Shown here piece by piece: positions 55,196-62,439 of a stretch of DNA of 64,000 bases (positions are counted from its first letter, which is position 1; each line of letters starts with the position of its first letter). The stretch comes from Cohnella fermenti (GTDB lineage: Bacteria > Bacillota > Bacilli > Paenibacillales > Paenibacillaceae). The stretch covers positions 1-64,000 of the forward strand of contig NZ_SSOB01000049.1 in the NCBI RefSeq assembly GCF_004801405.1, in the 5' to 3' direction. Under the pieces are notes generated by a model, which was not told the DNA's origin, searched no databases, and saw only the letters and a list, made by a program, of their open reading frames with translations. Position numbers and translations under genes: made by a program.

Positions 55196-56110
55196 ATGGG
55201 CAAGCGACGATGGACGGGGCTCGGACTTGCGGCGGCGGCTTGGCTGACTTTAAGCGGATGCGAGAACGATTCGAACGGAGCGCATCGGGTCTCATCGGAC
55301 GTTTACTCGGCGCAGATGGAAGGGGCTGCGGAGACGGAGGCGCTCGCGGAGCAGCTAAGGCAAGAGAACGCCCGACTCAGAGAGACGTTGGCGAAGCAGG
55401 AGGCTGCGGTTGAGGCGCAACCCGAGAAGGAGAACTGGAGGAAGTCGGCTCCGGAGATCGCCGCATTCTCGGATTCCGCCCACGAATGGACCTCCATAGC
55501 CGTGCTGGCCGACGGCTCCGAGACGGTCCTTGACGATCCGCGCTTGATGGAATACGCGTCGCATCTGTTCGCCATTCAGGGAACGGCGGATTATACGAAC
55601 GGAGCACACAGCGACATCGACCCGTTTGCGTTGAGGCTGACGGAGAAGAACGGGCAAGTTTACGTCTTGAACATCGTGAACCGCGAGTCCGTCGAGTTCC
55701 CCGAATACGCGCCGGGGCTGTGGTACCGGGTATCGCCCGAGGTGGCCAACCTCGGCAAGGGATGGATGAAGAGACCCGACTATGTTCCGGAGGAGTCGCT
55801 CGCCAGCCGCCTGCTGAACAGCGGAGTTATGCGTGTTGCCTTCGGAGACGGGACGTATTATTTTGCCCAATCGTATCGGGTCAGAAGGTTGGCTGTCGAG
55901 TTCCTGCAAGCGGACAAGAAGCTGGTGAAGGAGGCTGGCGACACGAACGCCGAGCCGTCTCTGGAAGCGACCTTCTATCTGTACGGGAAGGAGATTGAGA
56001 TGAAGGCGTACCCGCAGTCGATCGAGCTCCGGGACGGAGAGGAGCGGTTCGAATACGAGGTGGGGGAGGAGACGGTCCGGCAGATGCTCGCTTTCCTGTC
56101 TGCAGGCTGA
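55196..56110 (+). CDS. Predicted lipoprotein of unknown function
   Basis: 304 residues. A lipoprotein signal (LAAAAWLTLSGC, cysteine near residue 22) precedes a short coiled coil (about 40-70; ETEALAEQLRQENARLRETLAKQEA) and a globular domain of about 200 residues without a family I recognise. ATG 55196 follows AAAGGAACG. Transcribed alone from its own promoter. A cell-envelope location is likely. Confidence 0.75.
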   Translation: MGKRRWTGLGLAAAAWLTLSGCENDSNGAHRVSSDVYSAQMEGAAETEALAEQLRQENARLRETLAKQEAAVEAQPEKENWRKSAPEIAAFSDSAHEWTSIAVLADGSETVLDDPRLMEYASHLFAIQGTADYTNGAHSDIDPFALRLTEKNGQVYVLNIVNRESVEFPEYAPGLWYRVSPEVANLGKGWMKRPDYVPEESLASRLLNSGVMRVAFGDGTYYFAQSYRVRRLAVEFLQADKKLVKEAGDTNAEPSLEATFYLYGKEIEMKAYPQSIELRDGEERFEYEVGEETVRQMLAFLSAG

Positions 56111-56129
56111 TGCGGGCTAAGCTGGGGGA

Positions 56130-56174
56130 TTGCGAATTCCTTCGGATACGCTATAATGATGACAATGATTATCA
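56130..56174 (+). promoter_or_regulatory. Promoter with overlapping Fur box
   Basis: TTGCGA (56130-56135), 16 bases, TATAAT (56152-56157), then TGACAATGATTATCA (56160-56174). The latter matches the Fur consensus TGATAATNATTATCA at all but one specified position and covers the start of transcription, the usual place for repression. Confidence 0.8.
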
Positions 56175-56200
56175 TTGCTGTGAGCCAAGGGGGAGGAAAA

Positions 56201-56341
56201 GTGGACTACGTGCTGCCCGCAACAACGTTCGTACTCGTCATTCTCGGGGCCTTCTGCCTGTTCGCGGCAATGGCGAACGACCGGCGCAGTCGCAAGACGC
56301 AGCCGACGGAATGGACTCCGCGCGGGCAGGACGCCCGCTAG
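56201..56341 (+). CDS. Small Fur-box-controlled membrane peptide (46 aa)
   Basis: 46 residues from a GTG with GGAGGAAAA immediately upstream. Residues 3-23 are a membrane helix (YVLPATTFVLVILGAFCLF), followed by a basic stretch (NDRRSRK) and a polar tail, so the tail should lie in the cytoplasm. The good ribosome site, a promoter with a Fur box, and a following terminator all support a real gene. I recognise no family. An iron-starvation role is inferred from the Fur box alone. Confidence 0.7.
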   Translation: MDYVLPATTFVLVILGAFCLFAAMANDRRSRKTQPTEWTPRGQDAR

Positions 56342-56407
56342 GACGATCTCCGGCTCGCTCAACGCCCCATGAACACGAGTGCGCAAAACCACATACATCC
56401 CCCTCGC

Positions 56408-56430
56408 AAAACGGCCCCTGAGGCCGTTTT
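56408..56430. terminator. Bidirectional terminator after the small Fur-controlled gene
   Basis: AAAACGGCC and GGCCGTTTT, nine perfect pairs around CCTGA, ending in TTTT. It lies 67 bases after the stop codon and inside the degenerate first unit of the repeat array. Confidence 0.8.
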
Positions 56431-56448
56431 GTGCTAAAAACCACATAC

Positions 56449-56753
56449 ATTCCGCCAAAAGCAACTCTTCGCGCCGAATGTATATGAAAAACCACACACA
56501 TTCCGCCAAAAGCAGCTCGTCGCGCCGAATGTATGCTAAAACCACATATATTCCGCCAAAAGCAACTCGCCGCGTGGAATGTATGCGAAAAACCACATAC
56601 ATTCCGCCGAAAGCGGCTCGTCGCGCCGAATGTATGCGAAAAACCACATACATTCCGCCAAAAGTGGCTCGTCGCGCCGAATGTATGCTAAAAACCACAT
56701 ACATTCCGCCAAAAGCAACTCGTCGCGCCGAATGTATGCGAAAAACAGCTATA
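56449..56753. repeat. Tandem palindromic array, six 50-51 bp units (copy f of the family)
   Basis: Units begin at 56449, 56500, 56550, 56601, 56652 and 56703. Each reads ATTCCGCCAAAAGC, a few variable bases, TCGCGCCGAATGTATG and then CGAAAAACCACATAC or a variant. At most junctions GAATGTATG and CATACATTC are perfect 9-base inverted arms around about ten bases. The AAAAACCACATA word is the same as in the dispersed copies a-e. The 'spacers' are almost identical, unlike a CRISPR array. Confidence 0.9.
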
Positions 56754-56759
56754 ACAACC

Positions 56760-57515
56760 CGAATGGTTGTCATCCCCTGCCATGAAAATTTTGCGTATGC
56801 GGTCATCCGGACCGTGCCTTATCCCCTCTGGCGGTATTAGGTCTCCTCTCCCGCTCGTTCAGGATAGGAATGTATAGGGGATAACACGGCGGCGGTCGGG
56901 GGACGGCAATGGTCGATGCAACGAAGGTCGGCGATGATCGGTACGGCCTCTGTGCTGCGTGCAGGTGAACAGGCCGACCCTGAGGTCGAAGGAGATGAGC
57001 GGTAATGGGAGGTTCCTGAGCCGCGGGGAGAAGAGGCATAAGCGTTCAAAAGAGGGATACCCACTTGTAACGACCATAATATGGAATTTGTCTTGAGGGG
57101 CGGAAAGAAGGCGAGCGAGCGTTCGACGGTATGAGAAAGTTCGATGAGAAAAGAAAGTTCGATGGGATCACAGAACGTGAACCCAACCGCGCTCCCCTCT
57201 GTCTTGCCTCTCACCGACATGCCGACCGCGCCGGACCAGATCTGGATGCATGCTAAAATTCAGGCGGATTTTTGGGGCGGCGGGACTTTTTTGTCTAAAT
57301 GCGTTACGCCAAAAGCGGCCCGCATAGCCGAGGCGGCCCCTCGTCCATCGACCTACGCAATCGCAATCGGCATCACAGGAACAGTCCAGCGCCGCGAGCG
57401 CTCTCCAGCCGATTTTCCTCCCACTCCGGAAAAGTTGCACAAACTTCAGGTATTGGCAGAAGACAGCGTGTCCCTCTCGTCGTATAGTAGAGCTATCAGG
57501 AAGGCGGGGGAACCG
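56760..57515. other. Long unassigned region upstream of the AraC regulator
   Basis: About 750 bases without a convincing gene. Frames exist on both strands but lack ribosome sites and family matches. Around 57243-57330 short stretches (ATGCATGCTAAAATTCAGGCGG, ACGCCAAAAGCGGCCCGCAT) recall the array units, so a decayed copy of the repeat family may lie here. A structured RNA cannot be excluded. Confidence 0.4.
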
Positions 57516-58406
57516 TTGAGAAGAAAAGAATGGCTTGAGCGGCTCTATGGCGACGATTACATGGAGAAGGACGGGCTGAGCTTCGCGCTGTCCGAATACG
57601 AGGTGGACCGTTCCTGGGAGCTGCACGGCCACGACTTCTACGAATTGGAGTTTGTCCTGGCGGGGGACGCCTATCAACGCATCAACGGCGTCGACATGCC
57701 GCTGATTCCGGGAAGGCTGTACGTGCTCACGCCGGTAGACGCTCATCACGTACTGGTGCACCCGAACGAACGGCTGCGGCTCATCAATGTGAAATTTTCG
57801 GAGGAATGGATCGATGAGGAGGTGTGGCAATTGCTGATTGCCCGGAACGGACCGCTGGCCGCGCTTCCCGCGGGCGATGCGCAGGCGCGGTTCCTGGGCG
57901 AGCTTCGTCGGATGCAGGCGGAGTTGGCCGGACAGCGCCGGGGGCGGCGGCTGGCGATCCGCTACACGCTTAACCGTCTGCTGCTCGATCTGCTGCGGGA
58001 GATGGACGATGCGTCAGGCTCGCCTGCGGTTGGCGGGACCGATGCGGCGCATGCGGGGGAGCCGGAGCAGCAGATGAAGAAGCGTTGCCTCGCCTACGTG
58101 CACAGACATTACCGCGAGCCGGTTACGCTGCAGCAGGCCGCGTCGTCCGTCAACCTGTCGGCCAATTACTTCAGCGAGAAGTTCCATGAGTGGGTCGGCC
58201 AGCCGTTCCGGCTGTACGTGCTCAAGCTGCGGCTGGCCTATGCGGATAAGCTGGTGCGCTGCTCGGTCTTGCCGATTACGGACATCGCCTACGAGTCGGG
58301 CTTTAATTCGCTGCCTTATTTTATCCGCGCGTATAAGCAGCATTACGGTCTCTCGCCGAGCCGGGTCCGCAAGAACGGCGGCGATGGGACCGAACGGAAG
58401 GAATAA
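57516..58406 (+). CDS. AraC-family transcriptional regulator
   Basis: 296 residues. An N-terminal cupin (about 20-115; WELHGHDFYELEFVLAGDAYQRI, VDAHHVLVHP) precedes two AraC helix-turn-helix units near the C-terminus (VTLQQAASSVNLSANYFSEKF, ITDIAYESGFNSLPYFIRAY). The TTG at 57516, with GGGGGAA just before it, gives the usual family length; an ATG at 57144 would add 124 residues unlike any domain and is not supported. It probably controls the SIS/ROK gene pair downstream in response to a sugar. Confidence 0.85.
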   Translation: MRRKEWLERLYGDDYMEKDGLSFALSEYEVDRSWELHGHDFYELEFVLAGDAYQRINGVDMPLIPGRLYVLTPVDAHHVLVHPNERLRLINVKFSEEWIDEEVWQLLIARNGPLAALPAGDAQARFLGELRRMQAELAGQRRGRRLAIRYTLNRLLLDLLREMDDASGSPAVGGTDAAHAGEPEQQMKKRCLAYVHRHYREPVTLQQAASSVNLSANYFSEKFHEWVGQPFRLYVLKLRLAYADKLVRCSVLPITDIAYESGFNSLPYFIRAYKQHYGLSPSRVRKNGGDGTERKE

Positions 58407-58565
58407 GCAGCCGATCCGAAGAAAGTGCAATTATTCCGAATGCAAAGGAAGCCAAGATAAAGCGACCCCCGCTACACTCTGGAGAGAGGGGGCCGGGTTG
58501 GAGACGATTCTCCGCCGGGCTCATCTGCCAAGAGCAAGCAAGAAGGACAACGGAGGGGCGGGGCG

Positions 58566-59198
58566 ATGAGAACATTCGCAAGATTGATCGAGCGGTACCC
58601 GGAGCTGGACGGGATCGAGGAGGAGTTGGAGCGGGCGCTGGACATCTGTCTCTCGGCGTACCGGCGCGGCGGCAAGCTGCTGCTGTGCGGCAACGGCGGG
58701 AGTGCCGCCGACTGCGACCATATCGTAGGCGAGCTGATGAAGGGTTTTATGAGCAAAAGGCCGCTTGGCGAGACGGAGCGCCTGCGCTTCGAGGCCGTCT
58801 GGCCGGGCAAGGGAGCCGGGCTCGCCGGGCGGCTGCAAGGAGCGCTGCCCGCGCTGTCGCTGGTTGCGCACGGAGCGCTCACATCGGCCTATGCCAACGA
58901 TGTGGACCCGGAGATGATTTACGCCCAGCAGGTTTACGGTTACGCCAAGCCGGAGGATGCGCTGATTGCGATCAGCACATCGGGCAACTCCGCCAGCATC
59001 GTCTGCGCAGCCCAGGTCGCGCGGGTTGTGGGCATCCCGGTGATCGGCTTCACCGGAAGCGGCGGAGGCAAGCTGCGGGACGTATGCGACGTCGCCATTC
59101 GGGTGCCGTACGAGCGCACGCCCGACATTCAGGAGCGCCATCTGCCGATCTATCACGCGCTGTGCATCGCGATCGAGGAGGCGCTGTTCCCGCTATGA
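58566..59198 (+). CDS. SIS-domain sugar-phosphate isomerase (GmhA-like)
   Basis: 210 residues. One SIS domain with the phosphosugar-binding GNGGSAADCDHIVGEL and the second motif ISTSGNSASIVCAAQVAR; the family resembles sedoheptulose-7-phosphate isomerase GmhA. Heptose synthesis is not otherwise indicated here, and pairing with a ROK kinase suggests catabolism of some other sugar. Its stop overlaps the start of the ROK gene (ATGA). Confidence 0.85.
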   Translation: MRTFARLIERYPELDGIEEELERALDICLSAYRRGGKLLLCGNGGSAADCDHIVGELMKGFMSKRPLGETERLRFEAVWPGKGAGLAGRLQGALPALSLVAHGALTSAYANDVDPEMIYAQQVYGYAKPEDALIAISTSGNSASIVCAAQVARVVGIPVIGFTGSGGGKLRDVCDVAIRVPYERTPDIQERHLPIYHALCIAIEEALFPL

Positions 59199-60217
59199 CT
59201 CTGCTGGCAGGAATCGATATCGGCGGAACCAAGTGCGCAGTCAGCCTGGGCGTGCATCAGGGAGGTGAGCGGCCCGATCTGATCGGCAAGCTGCAATGCC
59301 CGACGCCGGGTAAGCCGGAGGAGACGATCGCGCAGTTGATCGCCATGCTGGACAGGCTGCTGGAGACGCACGGGACGTGTCCTCCGGACGCCGTCGGCAT
59401 CAGTTGCGGAGGGCCGCTGGACAGCGCCCGGGGATTGCTGCTCTCTCCCCCGAACCTGCCGGGCTGGGACCGCGTCGATGCGGTGCGGCCGTTCCGCGAG
59501 CGATTCGGCGACGCCATTCCCGTCGCTCTGCAGAACGATGCGAACGCCTGCGCGCTTGCGGAGTGGAAGTGGGGAGCCGGGCGCGGCTGCAGCCATATGG
59601 CGTTCCTGACCTTCGGCACCGGGATGGGGGCCGGGTTAATTCTCGGCGGGCGGCTTCATGCCGGCGCCAACGACATGGCAGGCGAGATCGGACACATGCG
59701 GATGGAGGCATACGGTCCTGTCGGCTACGGCAAGGCGGGGTCGTTCGAAGGCTTCTGCAGCGGCGGCGGAATCGCGCAGTTGGCGGCGACGCTGGCGCTG
59801 GAGAAGCTGCAGCGGGGGGAGGCTCCCGCGTATTGCCTCAGCCGGGACGGCCTCGATTCGATCAGCGCCCGGACTGTCGGCGAAGCCGCCTATGCAGGGG
59901 ACGAGACGGCGCTGAAGGCGCTGCGGCTTGTTGCCGAGCAGCTTGGCCGCGGGCTGGCGGTGCTCGTCGACCTGCTGAATCCGGAAGCGATCGTCATCGG
60001 CAGCATTTACGGCCGGCTGCACTCCCTGCTGGAGCCGGTCATGCTGGAATCGCTGCGCCGCGAAGCGCTGCCGGTCTCGCTCGGTGTCTGCCGCGTGCTG
60101 CCGTCCGAGCTGCAGGAGCAGATCGGCGACTATGCAGGCTTGTCCGTTGCGCTGCATGCGCTGGAGGAGCGCCGCGGTCCGGGGTTCGGTTCGGTCGGTT
60201 CAGTCGGTTCAGCGTGA
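59195..60217 (+). CDS. ROK-family sugar kinase
   Basis: 340 residues. The ATP-binding GIDIGGTKCAVSLG, the catalytic NDANACALAEW, TFGTGMGAGLILGG and the AGEIGHM region are present. The zinc-binding cysteine cluster of classical ROK proteins is not evident; the corresponding stretch reads GSFEGFCSGGGI. There is no DNA-binding domain, so it is a kinase rather than a repressor. Translation is coupled to the SIS protein. The substrate is unknown. Confidence 0.88.
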   Translation: MTLLAGIDIGGTKCAVSLGVHQGGERPDLIGKLQCPTPGKPEETIAQLIAMLDRLLETHGTCPPDAVGISCGGPLDSARGLLLSPPNLPGWDRVDAVRPFRERFGDAIPVALQNDANACALAEWKWGAGRGCSHMAFLTFGTGMGAGLILGGRLHAGANDMAGEIGHMRMEAYGPVGYGKAGSFEGFCSGGGIAQLAATLALEKLQRGEAPAYCLSRDGLDSISARTVGEAAYAGDETALKALRLVAEQLGRGLAVLVDLLNPEAIVIGSIYGRLHSLLEPVMLESLRREALPVSLGVCRVLPSELQEQIGDYAGLSVALHALEERRGPGFGSVGSVGSA

Positions 60218-60369
60218 AGCGCCGCCGCACCTCGAGCACACCTCAGTGCAGACCTCAGTGCAGACCTCCGCATAACTATCCGCATAAAATCTCCGCGCAG
60301 GTTCGGTTGACAACCGCAAGGCGGAGGCGTAGAATAGCTACCACAACCGCATAGCACAAATGTTGCGAT

Positions 60370-60614
60370 TAGAAATAGTAAATGGGAACTGACCTTCCAG
60401 AGAGCCGTTGGGTGGTGCGAAACGGCAGCGTCGATCTCATCGAACTCGTCTATGAACGGCTGCCCGACCATGCACGCATGTAGGGTAAGACGGAATTCCA
60501 CCGTTACAGGGATAGATGGTGATGGCCATCGAACAAGATTGCTCCTTCGGGAGCGAATTAGAGTGGTACCGCGAGTTCAAACCTCGTCTCTATGCGTAGA
60601 GACGGGGTTTTTTT
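60370..60614 (+). promoter_or_regulatory. T-box leader of leuA (leucine)
   Basis: The antiterminator bulge AGAGTGGTACCGCG (60560-60573) is exact T-box consensus. The competing terminator is 60582-60607 (11 pairs) followed by seven T. Upstream is a long Stem I with an AGTA-type bulge near 60379 and a candidate specifier CTC in GATCTCATC or GAACTCGTC around 60433-60450. Uncharged leucine tRNA would bind and let transcription continue into leuA. The 5' end is approximate and the specifier is chosen partly from the gene. Confidence 0.9.
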
Positions 60615-60655
60615 GCGTTCGGAAATCCGGATTCCGAGCGCCTCGCTTGATATAG

Positions 60656-60716
60656 ATTCAGATCCAAGGTCCAGATCCAGATCCAAGATCCAGACTCAAC
60701 CCAGACCCAGATCCGC
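60656..60716. repeat. Imperfect CAGATC-rich short repeats
   Basis: CAGATCCAAG, CAGATC and CAGACTC words repeated about nine times between the T-box terminator and leuA. No function is evident. Confidence 0.7.
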
Positions 60717-60746
60717 GATTCCTAACGCCATAAGGAGGCCAATCCA

Positions 60747-62321
60747 ATGAGTGCAGAACATTCAGGGAATTCAATAAACAGCCGCAAAATCATCGTCCTC
60801 GACACTACGCTGCGCGACGGCGAGCAAGTGCCCGGCGCCAAGCTGAACATGCGGCAGAAGCTCGAGGTCGCCCAGCAGCTTAAGCGACTGAACGTCGACA
60901 TCATCGAGGCGGGCTTCCCGGCGTCGTCGCTCGGCGACTTCCAGGCCGTGCAGCAGATCGTGGAGAGCGTCGGCGACAGCGTGTCCATTACCGCTCTGGC
61001 CCGCGCGGTCAGGAGCGACATCGATTCCGTCTATGAGAGCATCAAGCTGGCGCAGAGCCCGCTTATCCATATCGTGCTGGGAACGTCGAACGTCCACGTG
61101 GAGAAAAAATTCAACCGGTCCAAAGACGCGATTATGCAGATGGGAGTCGATGCGGTCAAGTATGCCAGAACGCTGCTTCCCCACGTTCAATATTCCACGG
61201 AGGATGCTTCCCGTTCGGAGTTCGAGTATCTGTGGAAGACGATCGAGGCCGTCGTGAAGGCGGGCGCGACGATGATCAATGTACCGGACACGGTCGGTTA
61301 CGCCGTGCCGGAGGAATTCGGCGACCTGATCCGCCGCATCAAAGACCGGCTGAAGAACTTGAACGACAAGGTTGTGCTGAGCGTCCATTGCCACAACGAT
61401 CTGGGCATGGCGACGGCCAACACGCTGAGCGCGGTGCGCAACGGGGCCGACAAGGTCGAGTGCACGATCAACGGCCTCGGCGAGCGGGCCGGCAACGCTT
61501 CGCTCGAGGAAGTCGTCATGGGCATCAAGGTGCGCGAGAACTTCTACAACTGCCATACGGACATCGTCACGAAGGAGCTGCTGCGCTCGTCGAAGTTGGT
61601 CAGCCTGCTGACGGGGCTCGACGTCCAGGTCAACAAGGCGATTACCGGCGACAACGCGTTCGCGCATTCCTCCGGCATTCACCAGGACGGATTGCTTAAG
61701 GATAAGAACGTGTACGAGATCATGTCCGCGGAAGAGATCGGCGGCGACAGCATGGAACTCATCCTGACGGCCCGCTCGGGGCGCCACGCGTTCAAGAACG
61801 CGGTGGAGAAGATGGGCTTCGAGCCGGGCGAAGGCGACGACTTCGAGCAGTTGTTCAAGCAGTTCCTGGCGCTCGCCGACGCGAAGAAGGAAGTGTACGA
61901 CCACGACGTGTTCTATCTGCTCACGAAGCACCGCGACATTCCGGCGGCGGACCGGCAACTGTTCGAGCTGGATTCGTTCCAGGCGATCAGCAACAACAAG
62001 TTCCCGACGGCGACGGTTCAGTTGAGGCGCGGCGAGGAGACATTCACGGGAACGGCGGTCGGCGACGGCCCGATCGACGCGCTGTACGGCGTGCTGAAGA
62101 CGCTCACCGGCATGGATGTCGAGCTCAAGGACTACAAGATCAACAGCCTCTCGCGAGGAACGGAAGCGGTCGGACGCGTCAGCATTCGGATCGAGCATCA
62201 GGGCAAGATCTATTCCGGACGCGCGATGGATACGGATATTATCAAGGCCAGCGCGCAGGCGTTCCTGAACGGAATCAACGCCGCCGTGCTGGATGAGCAG
62301 CCCGCGATGAAGCAAGGCTAG
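60747..62321 (+). CDS. leuA: 2-isopropylmalate synthase
   Basis: 524 residues. It condenses acetyl-CoA with 2-ketoisovalerate, the first committed step of leucine synthesis. Catalytic LDTTLRDGEQVPG near residue 19, metal-binding HCHNDLGMA and the INGLGERAGN motif are present; residues about 390-510 form the leucine-binding regulatory domain. AAGGAGG lies 8 bases before the ATG. It stands apart from other leu genes and has its own T-box, an arrangement seen in some Firmicutes with a second leuA. Confidence 0.95.
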   Translation: MSAEHSGNSINSRKIIVLDTTLRDGEQVPGAKLNMRQKLEVAQQLKRLNVDIIEAGFPASSLGDFQAVQQIVESVGDSVSITALARAVRSDIDSVYESIKLAQSPLIHIVLGTSNVHVEKKFNRSKDAIMQMGVDAVKYARTLLPHVQYSTEDASRSEFEYLWKTIEAVVKAGATMINVPDTVGYAVPEEFGDLIRRIKDRLKNLNDKVVLSVHCHNDLGMATANTLSAVRNGADKVECTINGLGERAGNASLEEVVMGIKVRENFYNCHTDIVTKELLRSSKLVSLLTGLDVQVNKAITGDNAFAHSSGIHQDGLLKDKNVYEIMSAEEIGGDSMELILTARSGRHAFKNAVEKMGFEPGEGDDFEQLFKQFLALADAKKEVYDHDVFYLLTKHRDIPAADRQLFELDSFQAISNNKFPTATVQLRRGEETFTGTAVGDGPIDALYGVLKTLTGMDVELKDYKINSLSRGTEAVGRVSIRIEHQGKIYSGRAMDTDIIKASAQAFLNGINAAVLDEQPAMKQG

Positions 62322-62439
62322 AAATTTGTTGCCGAGCGTCACATCTTGTGGTTCAATCGGTGTAGGAATCAACTTCCAACGGCACGACCGGATAGCTTTA
62401 TTCGGTTAATCGTATGAGGTAGAGGAGGAATGGGAGCTT

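Noticed and set aside
56380..56760. CRISPR array
   Set aside because: Intervals between the palindromic words are nearly identical rather than unique, and no cas genes are in the window.
56117..56806. Long frames on both strands over the repeat array (up to 229 codons) with 17-residue repeats
   Set aside because: They arise because the repeat period is mostly a multiple of three; several frames are open at once, none has a ribosome site, and they run over a terminator.
57144..57515. N-terminal extension of the AraC regulator from an ATG at 57144
   Set aside because: The added 124 residues match no domain and the composition is non-coding; the TTG at 57516 has a good ribosome site and gives the normal length.
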